From: Microbulbifer sp. MI-G
Lineage (GTDB): Bacteria > Pseudomonadota > Gammaproteobacteria > Pseudomonadales > Cellvibrionaceae
Assembly: GCF_030440425.1 (NCBI RefSeq)
Contig: NZ_CP098023.1
Coordinates: forward strand, 4,054,001 to 4,118,000
DNA: 64,000 bases
Direction: 5' to 3'
Shown: positions 17,914 to 25,906 of the stretch, piece by piece
How positions within the stretch are numbered: position 1 is the stretch's first letter
Layout: the number at the start of each line of letters is the position of its first letter
Made by a program: the position numbers and the translations under genes
The notes under the pieces: model-generated
What the model saw: the letters and a program-made list of their open reading frames with translations, nothing else
What the model was told of the DNA's origin: nothing
Databases searched by the model: none

Positions 17914-18693
17914 TCAGTTTTGAAAATCGTCCGGAGTGAGAGCGCTGCGTTGGCGCACCGCCTCAAACAGGCACACAGCAGCGGCGACCGACACGTTCAA
18001 ACTGCTGACTTCCCCCGCCATGGGGATTTTCACCAGGTGATCACAGTGCTCGCGGGTGAGCCGGCGCAAACCGCCACCCTCGGCCCCCAGTACCAGTGCC
18101 AGCGGACCCGTGAGCTGGCTCTGGTAGAGGCCCTGTGCGGCCTCCCCCGCCGCCCCAAAGATCCAGACACCCGCCTGCTGCAACTGGCGCAAGGTGCGGG
18201 CAAGGTTGGTCACGGTAACCAATGGCAGTATCTCTGCCGCACCGCAGGCCACTTTCCTGGCGGTAGGGGTGAGGCCGGCAGACTTATCCTTGGGGGCAAT
18301 CACCGCGTGGACACCGGCAGCCTCTGCTGAGCGCAGGCAGGCCCCCAGGTTGTGCGGGTCGGTCACCCCATCCAGGACCAGCAGGAAAGGCGCCTCACCT
18401 TTGCGGGCGAGTTGCTCCAGCATTTCCTGCAGGTACTTTTCATCATGGACCCGGGTTTCCCCGGCACAGAGCGCAATAACGCCCTGGTGATTGGCATTGT
18501 CCCCGCTTTTTTCATCCAGCGTACGGCGGTCGACAAACTGCAGTGCAATCGCATTTTTTTCTGCCTGCCGGATAATTTTCTGCAGGCGCTGGTCATTGCG
18601 CCCGCGCAGCAACAACAGTGCCTGCACATTTTGCGGGGCACTTTTCAGCAGCGCCTGTACCGCGTGCAGGCCGTATACCACTTCCTGTTTCAA
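17914..18693 (-). CDS. rlmB: 23S rRNA (guanosine-2251-2'-O) methyltransferase
   Basis: SPOUT-family enzyme that methylates G2251 in the P-loop of 23S rRNA. It has 259 residues with an N-terminal substrate-binding domain starting [15 protein letters not shown]. The catalytic part holds the three SpoU motifs: [32 protein letters not shown] and [18 protein letters not shown]. The start codon is TTG (18691-18693), preceded by GGGGGAT, 12 bp after the rnr stop. This is the conserved rnr-rlmB operon. Confidence 0.96.
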   Translation of the reverse strand: MKQEVVYGLHAVQALLKSAPQNVQALLLLRGRNDQRLQKIIRQAEKNAIALQFVDRRTLDEKSGDNANHQGVIALCAGETRVHDEKYLQEMLEQLARKGEAPFLLVLDGVTDPHNLGACLRSAEAAGVHAVIAPKDKSAGLTPTARKVACGAAEILPLVTVTNLARTLRQLQQAGVWIFGAAGEAAQGLYQSQLTGPLALVLGAEGGGLRRLTREHCDHLVKIPMAGEVSSLNVSVAAAVCLFEAVRQRSALTPDDFQN

Positions 18694-18705
18694 TTTATCC
18701 CCCGG

Positions 18706-21447
18706 TCATTTTTTCTTTTTGCTGCTGGAAGTAGTCTTCCTCTTCTTTGCCTTGACGGTGCCTGCCTTGCCCTTGCCTGTTTTCTGCGCCGCTTTGCGCG
18801 CGACCACGGCGGGGCGTTTCCCGCCCTTGCGCGGCGGAGTGCGCCTGGCACTGCGGCGCTTGGGTGCCGTATCTTCCTCTGGCTTTTCTGCAGGGGCTTC
18901 GCCCGCCGCCTTTTTACGGGCGGGCTGTTCCCCAGAGGCGGCTACCGGCACTGCCTCGCTGCTGCCGACTTTGCGCTTGCGGAAAGGGGGCACTTGCGCG
19001 GCGGTTTTTGCAGATCCACTCCAGGGACTGTCGCCGGCTGTGCGCTGTGTGCTCTTCTTCTGTTTGCCGCGGCGCTCGCGATCCCGCTGGTGGTCCACCG
19101 CCATTTCCATAGCGCGCGCACTGACTTTGGTGGCTCCGGCCTCGCTGGTCCCGCCCCCGGCCCGGTTTTTCCGTGTGCGCGATACCAACTGCTGCAGGAT
19201 AAAATCGACCTTGCGCTCTTCCAGGTCAACCCGCGCCACCTGCACCGTGACAGAATCGCCCAAATGGTAGCGCTTGCCGCTGCGCTCGCCGATCAGGCGC
19301 TGGTGTGCCTGCTCGAAACGATAGTAATCCCTGGGCAGTGCCGTGACGTGAATCAGCCCTTCCACATACAGGTCATCCAGTTCGACAAACAGACCAAAAC
19401 CTGTCACCGCGCTGACCACCCCGGAATAGACATCCCCGACATGGTCCTGCAAATACTCGCATTTGAGCCAGCTGACCACATCCCGGGTGGCATCATCGGC
19501 GCGGCGCTCGGTCATGGAACACTGTTCACCCAGCTGCACCATGGCCGGCAGATCGTAGGGCAGGATATCCCCGCGATCGATGGGCCCGACACCGGGTTCC
19601 GCATGGACCTTTTGCGCCACGGCACGCTGGTTGGCCTTGCCATTGTGGATCAGCCAGCGCAGGGCACGGTGCAGGAGCAGATCCGGGTAGCGGCGAATCG
19701 GGGAGGTGAAGTGCGCATAAGCGCGGTAATCCAGGCCGAAGTGCCCGCGGTTTTCCGGCTGGTACACCGCCTGGTTCATGGAGCGCAACAGCATCATCTG
19801 GATAATGTGGGCGTCGGCACGCCCCTCGACCTGCGCCAGCAGTGCCTGGAAGTCCCTGGGCTGGGGCTCAGCACCCCCGGGCAGGCGCAGGCCCAGCTCA
19901 CCCAGGTACTCGCGCAGGTTACTGAGCTTTTCCTCCTTCGGCACATCGTGCACACGGTAGAGCGACGGCAGCCCCGACAGCGCCATCAGGTCTGCAGCAC
20001 AGACATTCGCCGCCAGCATGCACTCTTCGATCAGCTTGTGGGCATCGTTGCGCACAACGGGCACTATGCGCTCAATCTTGCGATTGCTGTCAAAAACGAT
20101 GCGGGTCTCGGTGGTTTCAAAATCGATGGCACCGCGGCGATCACGGGCACCGCGCAGTGCCAGGTAGAGGTCGTGCAGCCTGTCCAGGTGCGGCGTCAGC
20201 GCCGCAAACTGTTTGCGCAGGCCGTTGTTGCGCTTGTCGTCGCGCGCCGCCAGTAACTCGCCCACCTGGGTATAGGTGAGGCGCGCGTGGCTGCGCATCA
20301 CACCCTCAAAAAAGCGGTAGTCGAGAATGTCACCGGCACGATCAATCTGCATCTCGCACACCATACACAACCGGTCCACCTCGGGGTTGAGGGAACAGAG
20401 CCCGTTGGACAGCTTTTCCGGCAACATGGGGACAACAAAATCGGGGAAGTAGACCGAATTACCACGCTTGTGTGCCTCTTCATCCAGGGCACTGCCCGGG
20501 CGCACATAGTGGGAGACATCCGCAATGGCCACCAGCAGCTTCCAGGTATCGTCCGGCAACAGTTCGCAGAACACCGCATCATCGAAATCCCGCGCATCCT
20601 CACCGTCGATAGTCACCAGGGGCAACTGGCGCAGGTCAACCCGTGCGCGCTTGTCTTCTTCAAGGACCTCTTCAGAGATCGCTGCCGCCTCAGCCTCCAG
20701 CGCGCTGGGCCAGCTGTGGGGAACACCGTAGTTGCGGATCGCAACCTCGATTTCCATGCCCGGTGCCAGGTGATCACCCAGCACCTCGACCACTTCCCCC
20801 TGGGGCACCCGGTCGCGCCCGGGCTGGGTGACAATCCTCACCACCACATACTGGCCGTGCCCGGCACCCGCGCTGTCTTCCGCAGCCACCATAATGTCGA
20901 GATTGATGCGCGGGTTGTCCGGGCGCACAAAACAGATACCATTCTCCCGGAACAGGCGCCCGGCCAGCTGCTCGGTGTTGTGTTTGATCACCCGTAACAC
21001 CGCGCCTTCGCGCTTGCCGCGAAAACCGCCCGGGGTTTCCCGCACCAGCACCTCATCACCGTCGAACACCCTGCGCATCTGGCGGTGGGAAAGGAACAGG
21101 TCCTCACCGCCATCACCGGGAATGACAAAACCAAAGCCATCGCGATGACCGATAACGCGCCCGCGAATCAGGCTCATTTTGTCCAGCACACCGAAGTCCC
21201 CGGAGCGATTGCTGGCGATCTGCCCATCGCGGGACATGGCAATCAGGCGCCGACGCACCCCCTCGCGGCGATCCTCATCCTGCAGCCCCAGCAGTTCCGC
21301 CACATCCTCCCAGGACACAGGGCCGGCCTGCTGCTCCAGCAGCTGCAGCAGGAACTCACGGCTGGGTACCGGTTTTTCGTATTTCTCCGCCTCGCGCTGG
21401 GCATGGGGGTCTGTACTGAAGGGGTCTGGGGTATTTCTGTGAGTCAA
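18706..21447 (-). CDS. rnr: Ribonuclease R
   Basis: Processive 3'-5' exoribonuclease for structured RNA. The catalytic block TIDGEDARDFDDAVF, the RNB segments (YAHFTSPIRRYPDLLLHRAL) and an S1 domain (GDVYSGVVSAVTGFGLFVELD) are clear. The conserved N-terminus is REAEKYEKPVPSREFLLQLL. No ATG lies at the right place; I choose TTG 21445-21447, giving about 913 residues. The frame is open to 21675, but that part is not conserved. The protein ends in an unusually long Lys/Arg/Ala/Pro-rich tail of about 170 residues. Such tails help RNase R unwind RNA; this one is longer than in E. coli (813 residues in total). The start is uncertain, the identity secure. Confidence 0.95.
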   Translation of the reverse strand: MTHRNTPDPFSTDPHAQREAEKYEKPVPSREFLLQLLEQQAGPVSWEDVAELLGLQDEDRREGVRRRLIAMSRDGQIASNRSGDFGVLDKMSLIRGRVIGHRDGFGFVIPGDGGEDLFLSHRQMRRVFDGDEVLVRETPGGFRGKREGAVLRVIKHNTEQLAGRLFRENGICFVRPDNPRINLDIMVAAEDSAGAGHGQYVVVRIVTQPGRDRVPQGEVVEVLGDHLAPGMEIEVAIRNYGVPHSWPSALEAEAAAISEEVLEEDKRARVDLRQLPLVTIDGEDARDFDDAVFCELLPDDTWKLLVAIADVSHYVRPGSALDEEAHKRGNSVYFPDFVVPMLPEKLSNGLCSLNPEVDRLCMVCEMQIDRAGDILDYRFFEGVMRSHARLTYTQVGELLAARDDKRNNGLRKQFAALTPHLDRLHDLYLALRGARDRRGAIDFETTETRIVFDSNRKIERIVPVVRNDAHKLIEECMLAANVCAADLMALSGLPSLYRVHDVPKEEKLSNLREYLGELGLRLPGGAEPQPRDFQALLAQVEGRADAHIIQMMLLRSMNQAVYQPENRGHFGLDYRAYAHFTSPIRRYPDLLLHRALRWLIHNGKANQRAVAQKVHAEPGVGPIDRGDILPYDLPAMVQLGEQCSMTERRADDATRDVVSWLKCEYLQDHVGDVYSGVVSAVTGFGLFVELDDLYVEGLIHVTALPRDYYRFEQAHQRLIGERSGKRYHLGDSVTVQVARVDLEERKVDFILQQLVSRTRKNRAGGGTSEAGATKVSARAMEMAVDHQRDRERRGKQKKSTQRTAGDSPWSGSAKTAAQVPPFRKRKVGSSEAVPVAASGEQPARKKAAGEAPAEKPEEDTAPKRRSARRTPPRKGGKRPAVVARKAAQKTGKGKAGTVKAKKRKTTSSSKKKK

Positions 21448-21628
21448 AACAGCATCCGTTGTTGAAAGGCGGCAGCCATGGCCACATCCGGGGATCATCC
21501 GGCCAAAGGCAGGCAGTGGAAACGTAAGGAATAGTTCACTAATTTTCGTGGCAATTGCACGCAGTATAAGCGATTTTACAGCGTTTCCCGACCTTAACAG
21601 AAAGTGTAGAAAAAAGCGCAGGGAGCCG

Positions 21629-21657
21629 TTGACACCCCCCCGCCGGAACTCTATAGT
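21629..21657 (+). promoter_or_regulatory. Promoter of tRNA-Leu
   Basis: Consensus -35 TTGACA (21629-21634), a 17-bp spacer and -10 TATAGT (21652-21657). A GC-rich discriminator (TCGCG) follows, as is typical of stringently controlled stable-RNA promoters. The tRNA starts 29 nt downstream of the -10. Confidence 0.85.
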
Positions 21658-21685
21658 TCGCGTCCTCAACGACACACGTTGAATG

Positions 21686-21772
21686 GCCCAGGTGGCGGAA
21701 TTGGTAGACGCGCTAGCTTCAGGTGCTAGTGACCTTACGGTCGTGGAGGTTCAAGTCCTCTCCTGGGCACCA
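21686..21772 (+). tRNA. tRNA-Leu (anticodon CAG)
   Basis: An 87-nt class II tRNA with acceptor GCCCAGG pairing with CCTGGGC, followed by encoded ACCA. The D-arm is GGCGGAATTGGTAGACGC, and the anticodon stem CTAGC/GCTAG encloses TTCAGGT (anticodon CAG). There is a long variable arm (GACCTTACGGTC) and a TTCAAGT T-loop. It matches E. coli tRNA-Leu(CAG) nearly throughout. tRNA-Leu genes are frequent integration sites, and the DNA downstream is accessory in character. Confidence 0.97.
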
Positions 21773-22357
21773 TATCCTTTCTATAAATCCAAAAACTTAT
21801 GTGTGGCTTTGTGCAACAATAACAATGATGCACTGCGCATGAACTCTTGCCTCTTACCCTTTCTGATCCTCTCCCATCCCGTAAAGTTCGCCTCAATCTA
21901 CCTTCATCTAAAATATCCTGGGATGGCCCGATATAGCCGAGAGGTGTATTCCGGCAAGAGGGAAGTAATCAACACTCCGTAGATGCGTGACAAGTGCCAA
22001 GCTGAAAAGGAACTGGTCCGCAGAGCCAGGTAATTCAACGCAGCCCTACTTCCCTGCGCCAGGGCAATACGCATTGAGAAAGTAGAAACAGACCAGATTC
22101 AACAACTGGCCGAAGTTTGAGCGGATGGAATACGATTGGATCAACCGCTTATCGATGCCAGATTCGGTCACGAAGGTCATGAGGGTAGGAAGCGAAACTT
22201 GTGTTGCAACTGCCAACCGATCAGAATCAGCCCTCATTCCAAATGAAACAACATCTCAGCCTGGCGAATTATTTGACTGACGCAAGGCGTTGAATGTTCC
22301 TTAAATGAAAGATAGCCTTTGCGATTATGGAAGGCGTCACAAAGATAATCCCTGAGA
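21773..22357 (+). other. Gene-free stretch after tRNA-Leu
   Basis: 585 bases without a supportable gene, T-rich terminator or tRNA. Base composition falls towards the AT-rich exonuclease gene. I looked for a repeat of the tRNA 3' end that would mark an integration site and saw none. Confidence 0.45.
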
Positions 22358-22972
22358 ATGAAAAAAAATAATGCAGATACCGTAGTGGTACTAGACTTTG
22401 AAACCTCTGGCTTATCCCCGGATATGGGCGATAGAGCAATAGAAATTGGGGCTGTTTTAATAGAAGAAGGAAAAATAACTGATCGCTTTCAGCAGCTGAT
22501 GAATCCAGGATTTAAAATTAATTCTTTTATCCAGCAGTATACGGGTATTACCAACTCGATGTTGCATAATGCTGATATTGGATCGGTAGTAATAAAAAAA
22601 TTTGCCAAGTTTATCGGTAAGAATAACCTTGTGGCTCACAATGCCGCATTTGATCGGCGATTTCTCGATAGTGAGATGGCTATAGCCCAAAAAGCATATA
22701 GTGGGCAATTCAATTGTTCTATGCTTCTGGCAAGAAGAATATATCAAAATGCCCAAGATCATAAGTTGGAAACACTGGTTCGACTCAAGAAACTACCGAT
22801 TAGCGGCACTTTTCATAGGGCTCTTGCTGATACAGAAATGACAGCTCACCTGTGGCTTAAAATGCTGGAGGATCTTGAGGTTGAGTATGGCGTTATGAAA
22901 CCGTCATTTGAATATATTAATAAACTGTCTAAAACCCCCAAGCATAAAGTTGCAATTTTATTGCGACCATAG
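22358..22972 (+). CDS. DnaQ-like DEDDh 3'-5' exonuclease
   Basis: A 204-residue protein of the DNA polymerase III epsilon/RNase T fold. All DEDDh catalytic residues are present: Asp13 and Glu15 in LDFETSG, Asp99 in HNAAFD, and His153 with Asp158 in HRALADTE. No extra domain is attached, so it is not a replicative epsilon subunit. Its base composition is clearly more AT-rich than the neighbouring core genes, which suggests acquisition by transfer beside the tRNA-Leu gene. No polymerase or partner is next to it. Substrate (DNA or RNA) is unknown. Confidence 0.88.
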   Translation: MKKNNADTVVVLDFETSGLSPDMGDRAIEIGAVLIEEGKITDRFQQLMNPGFKINSFIQQYTGITNSMLHNADIGSVVIKKFAKFIGKNNLVAHNAAFDRRFLDSEMAIAQKAYSGQFNCSMLLARRIYQNAQDHKLETLVRLKKLPISGTFHRALADTEMTAHLWLKMLEDLEVEYGVMKPSFEYINKLSKTPKHKVAILLRP

Positions 22973-23493
22973 CTATTCATTACCCACCAGCAGAAAATCT
23001 ACCCTCCATCAAAACACAACGCTCTCAGCTGCAGTGTTTAACCTGGAGAATGCATGTCATACCTGCTCCTATAAGTTAGAGCCACTTTAAACGAATTAAC
23101 ACACTGATCATTCCAAAACCACCACTTCCGGATCATATCTGTGAGAGTAATTCAAGAGATCGCAAACGGTACCTTAGTACAGGTTGGGAATGGCCGATAA
23201 ATTTTAAATAGTGCCCTGAGGAAATAACACCAATTTACTTCTGAGAATGTAATCGGGATAATCTGTCCATCATGCTCACCATTTAGATAGTTTCCTGAAA
23301 TAGGAAAAAACATATTAAGGTTGCTATATAGAGAGAATATATATGGATGCAGTTCTCCAGTTTAAATGCCTGACGGATTTGAGGGAAATAATCATCCAGT
23401 TGGATGGCTATTTTGCAAGGCCAACTCCTCGCAGCACCCATCCTACAATATATGCCGATAGAGATGATGGACCTTATCGGACAGTCATGGGCA
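22973..23493. other. AT-rich gene-free stretch
   Basis: 521 bases between the exonuclease and an IS3 relic. One 59-codon frame starts at 23343 but has no good ribosome binding site and runs into the IS end. Nothing else was recognised. Confidence 0.4.
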
Positions 23494-23810
23494 TGAATCA
23501 CCCCGGGTTTCTCGGAGGCTAACTTTCTTGAGAGAATTAGCCAATGAGCAAACGACCTGGATACTCTCCCGAAGTACGGGAACGCGCAGTTCGCATGGTG
23601 TTGACCGGCGAGCACGAGCACCAATCACGCTGGGCAGCGATCACATCTATCGCTTCCAAGATCGGCTGCACACCCGAGACCCTACGATCATGGGCCAACA
23701 AGATGGAAGTCGACAATGGTACTAAACCCGGCACCACCAGCAGCGACACGGCCCGTCTCAAAGAGCTGGAGCGCGAAGTCCGCGAGCTGAAGCGCACACT
23801 GCGGTATACA
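23494..23810 (+). mobile_element. IS3-family element, left end with truncated OrfA
   Basis: The element begins near 23494 with a sequence (TGAATCACCCCGGGTTT) resembling IS3-family terminal inverted repeats. A start at 23544 follows, reading MSKRPGYSPEVRERAVRMVL, then WAAITSIASKIGCTPETLRSW and KELEREVRELKR. These are the OrfA helix-turn-helix and zipper of an IS3-family transposase. After ELKR (about 23800) the usual ANEILRKASAYF is replaced by unrelated sequence, and no OrfB or right end is seen. The element is therefore a 5' remnant. Confidence 0.7.
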
Positions 23811-23951
23811 AAGGACTTGTGCTTGAGGCACCGACTCAGGATAGTCTTCAACTGCATCTGTTGGGTTGGTGTTTTGGCGATCTTTTTTGATGAAACAGAT
23901 CTTATTCAAAACACACCAACAGATGCACCTTCCTCATTTCTGTCTGGATAG
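23544..23951 (+). pseudogene. Truncated IS3-family OrfA fused to unrelated sequence
   Basis: The 135-codon frame has a genuine OrfA N-terminal part of about 85 residues. The last 50 or so residues (from TLRYTKDL) are not transposase-like and read through a hairpin at 23854-23926. The programmed frameshift region and OrfB are missing, so no active transposase can be made. The DNA-binding part might still be expressed, but I regard it as decayed. Confidence 0.7.
23854..23926. repeat. Imperfect inverted repeat at IS breakpoint
   Basis: GCATCTGTTGGGTTGGTGTTTTG (23854-23876, in two near-identical parts) is the near-complement of CAAAACACACCAACAGATGC (23907-23926), with a spacer of about 30 nt containing GATC steps. 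It lies just past the point where OrfA similarity stops. It could be a MITE-like unit or a recombination scar. Confidence 0.45.
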
Positions 23952-24121
23952 GTGGCCAAGGAAGAACGCGGACGCTTGCGTCGAGTAGTCCTTGACTGCC
24001 TATACCGGATAATACTCACTTGCGTCCCGGTGAGGGTGGGGCAAGCCCTAGGCGGCGGAGCCCCTATTCAGCGGGTTTCAGACCCACAGATTCCGCTGAG
24101 GACCCCAAAACAAAGGATTAA

Positions 24122-24229
24122 ATGAAAATGCGTAAAATGATAGCCTTCCTGATTACTGCATTTATCTCTCTTTTGGCGACAGCAGAAAATGTCTTGCAAG
24201 AAAACACCAGGAATTTATTGATTCTATAA
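24122..24229 (+). CDS. Possible 35-residue exported peptide
   Basis: ATG with AAAGGA at good spacing opens a short frame: MKMRKMIAFLITAFISLLA, then TAENVLQENTRN and a short tail. The first 21 residues form a convincing signal peptide (basic n-region, hydrophobic core, ATA cleavage site). The mature part would be only about 14 residues. It may be a real small secreted peptide or the 5' stub of a gene that lost its remainder next to the IS relic. Confidence 0.35.
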   Translation: MKMRKMIAFLITAFISLLATAENVLQENTRNLLIL

Positions 24230-24256
24230 TGATAAGCAAACACTCGGGATTTGAAT

Positions 24257-24745
24257 ATGAAATATACGGGCTCCTGCCATTGCCAGTCGGTGCGCTTCAG
24301 TTTAAATATGAAACAACCGTATCCCTTTAACCGCTGTTACTGCTCAATATGCAGAAAAACCGCCGGGGGCGGGGGATATGCCATTAATCTGGGAGGTGAT
24401 TTCAACTCGTTGCAGATTGAAGGTAAGGCGTTTTTATCGATCTACCAGGCAGAAATCAGGGATTCTGCTACAGGAGAAAACAATAAGAGCCCTGCGCAGC
24501 GTTCCTTCTGTTCCAGATGTGGCAGTGCCCTTTGGGTTTGGGACCCGCGCTGGCCGGATCTGGTGCATCCTTTTGCCTCGGCCATAGATACCGAACTGCC
24601 CGTACCGCCCCAGCGCACCCATATGATGCTAAAGTATGCCAGGCCCTGGATTGAGCCTGATATCCGCAATAGCGATGAAACCTTTGATACATACCCCCAG
24701 GAATCCCTGGCGCAATGGCATAAACGCCATCAGCCCGGTGTATAG
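24257..24745 (+). CDS. GFA family (CENP-V/GFA fold) protein
   Basis: A 162-residue protein of the glutathione-dependent formaldehyde-activating enzyme-like family. Zinc ligands are visible as CHCQSV (N-terminal), CYCSIC and CSRCGSALW. The start is taken at ATG 24257; a TTG six bases upstream is in frame. Members are mostly of unknown substrate, and formaldehyde activity is not a safe inference. It converges with the LysR gene. Confidence 0.85.
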   Translation: MKYTGSCHCQSVRFSLNMKQPYPFNRCYCSICRKTAGGGGYAINLGGDFNSLQIEGKAFLSIYQAEIRDSATGENNKSPAQRSFCSRCGSALWVWDPRWPDLVHPFASAIDTELPVPPQRTHMMLKYARPWIEPDIRNSDETFDTYPQESLAQWHKRHQPGV

Positions 24746-24803
24746 TTCTGATCCGGCATTAACCGTCTCCCCGTATTAAAAGATGGAGAGGGGGCCAGTG
24801 TTG

Positions 24804-24819
24804 ATTCCCGTTCGGGAAT
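24804..24819. terminator. Short hairpin between convergent genes
   Basis: ATTCCC-GTTC-GGGAAT, perfect but without a T-tract on either strand. It lies between the GFA gene and lysR 3' ends and is only a weak candidate terminator. Confidence 0.3.
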
Positions 24820-24871
24820 AACCAACCCAGGATTTTCACTGATCGCAAAAACTGCGGAATCACTTCAGCTT

Positions 24872-25750
24872 CTACAGTGGATTAATCTCCCAATCGGTTT
24901 GTTGCTTCAGGAGGTCAATAAATGTCCTGATCTTGGGCATATTGATCATATCCCGATGCACCAGTGTCCAGAGAGATAGTTTCCAGTCTTCACCCACAGG
25001 AATTTCAACCAGTTCCCGGTTCGCTGTTACCAGGGTCTTTGGCATGCCGCCAATACCAATGCCAGAAAAAAGCGCGTGGCTCAGGATCTGGGTTGCCGAT
25101 GTGGTTAAAATAATGCGTTCTTCATCTACGTTGCTGTAAATCCAGTCATTCCATGGCAAGTGTATCGGGCGCTCATTCAAAGCGATAAACCTGTGCTTTT
25201 GCAGATTAGCCTTTGCCGGGTGGCCGTGCTTTTTTATATAGCTTTTATGGGCACATAACACAATCTCAACAGTGGTTAATGGTAAAACAATATTGTCCGG
25301 GGTTTCGGGCTTCGGGCCGCCACGGATTGCAATGTCTGCCTCCCCGTATTCAAGCTTGAAATTGCGCAAATCCCCAATGATATTCATCCGCATGCCTGGG
25401 TGTTGGGCCTGGTATTGATTGATGGTGGGCATCAATACACTGGCCACTTCATTGACCATGGTGATGGTCAATGTGCCCTGCAGGGGTTTCTCCCTGCTTT
25501 GCAGCCGGTCAGACAGATTGTTGAACTGATTATCGGTCACCTCCCCAAGGCGCATGATCTCCAGGCCCGCTTCGGTTGGGAGGTACCCCTTATCGTTGCG
25601 TTGAAAAAGCACGATACCAAGGCTCTCTTCCAGGGCATCAATATGGCGCATCACCGTTGACCTGTGCACGCCGATTGCCTGGGCGGTGGCGCTTAAGGTA
25701 CCGAGTTTGGCCAGTTTGTAGGCCGTGCGCAGCTCAGTCCACTTTTCCAT
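24872..25750 (-). CDS. LysR-family transcriptional regulator
   Basis: A 292-residue LTTR. The N-terminal winged helix (about residues 1-60) reads AYKLAKLGTLSATAQAIGVHRSTVMRHIDALEESLGIVLFQR. A co-inducer domain follows with LQGTLTITMVNEVASVLMPTI and the RGGPKPE and LPWNDWI segments typical of the group acting near quinone or stress genes. The start ATG has AGGTGA upstream. It is divergent from the FAD oxidoreductase gene across 156 bp containing a 24-bp perfect palindrome, so it most likely controls that gene and itself. The ligand is unknown. Confidence 0.92.
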   Translation of the reverse strand: MEKWTELRTAYKLAKLGTLSATAQAIGVHRSTVMRHIDALEESLGIVLFQRNDKGYLPTEAGLEIMRLGEVTDNQFNNLSDRLQSREKPLQGTLTITMVNEVASVLMPTINQYQAQHPGMRMNIIGDLRNFKLEYGEADIAIRGGPKPETPDNIVLPLTTVEIVLCAHKSYIKKHGHPAKANLQKHRFIALNERPIHLPWNDWIYSNVDEERIILTTSATQILSHALFSGIGIGGMPKTLVTANRELVEIPVGEDWKLSLWTLVHRDMINMPKIRTFIDLLKQQTDWEINPL

Positions 25751-25796
25751 ACATCACCTGGCTCACCCTTCTTTTGGCACTGGTATTCCCTGGCAC

Positions 25797-25820
25797 CTAA
25801 TGTGCATATATGCACATTAG
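25797..25820. promoter_or_regulatory. 24-bp perfect palindrome, probable LysR operator
   Basis: Half-site CTAATGTGCATA is followed at once by its exact complement in inverted order. It contains several T-N11-A arrangements, the LTTR recognition pattern. It lies 46 bp from the lysR start and 87 bp from the oxidoreductase start. A TATATT-like -10 follows at about 25826. Confidence 0.7.
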
Positions 25821-25906
25821 TGTCTTATATTTGCGCATTTACCACATAAATGCAACGGCCTATTCTAGGGCTTCCAAAGTAGGATTGCAGGTTCAGGTGC
25901 AGTGAA

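Noticed and set aside
18352..20256. 634-codon plus-strand frame inside rnr
   Set aside because: It is antisense to the conserved catalytic region of RNase R, with low-complexity composition.
21448..21675. N-terminal extension of RNase R to 21675
   Set aside because: The extra residues show no conservation, have no suitable ribosome site and run across the tRNA-Leu promoter.
23343..23522. 59-codon frame before the IS3 relic
   Set aside because: There is no Shine-Dalgarno, and its last part reads through the presumed IS terminal repeat.
23952..24121. Structured RNA or group II intron fragment around the GC-rich segment at 24030-24100
   Set aside because: Short GGGG/CCCC pairings exist, but no domain V, aptamer core or other signature could be recognised.
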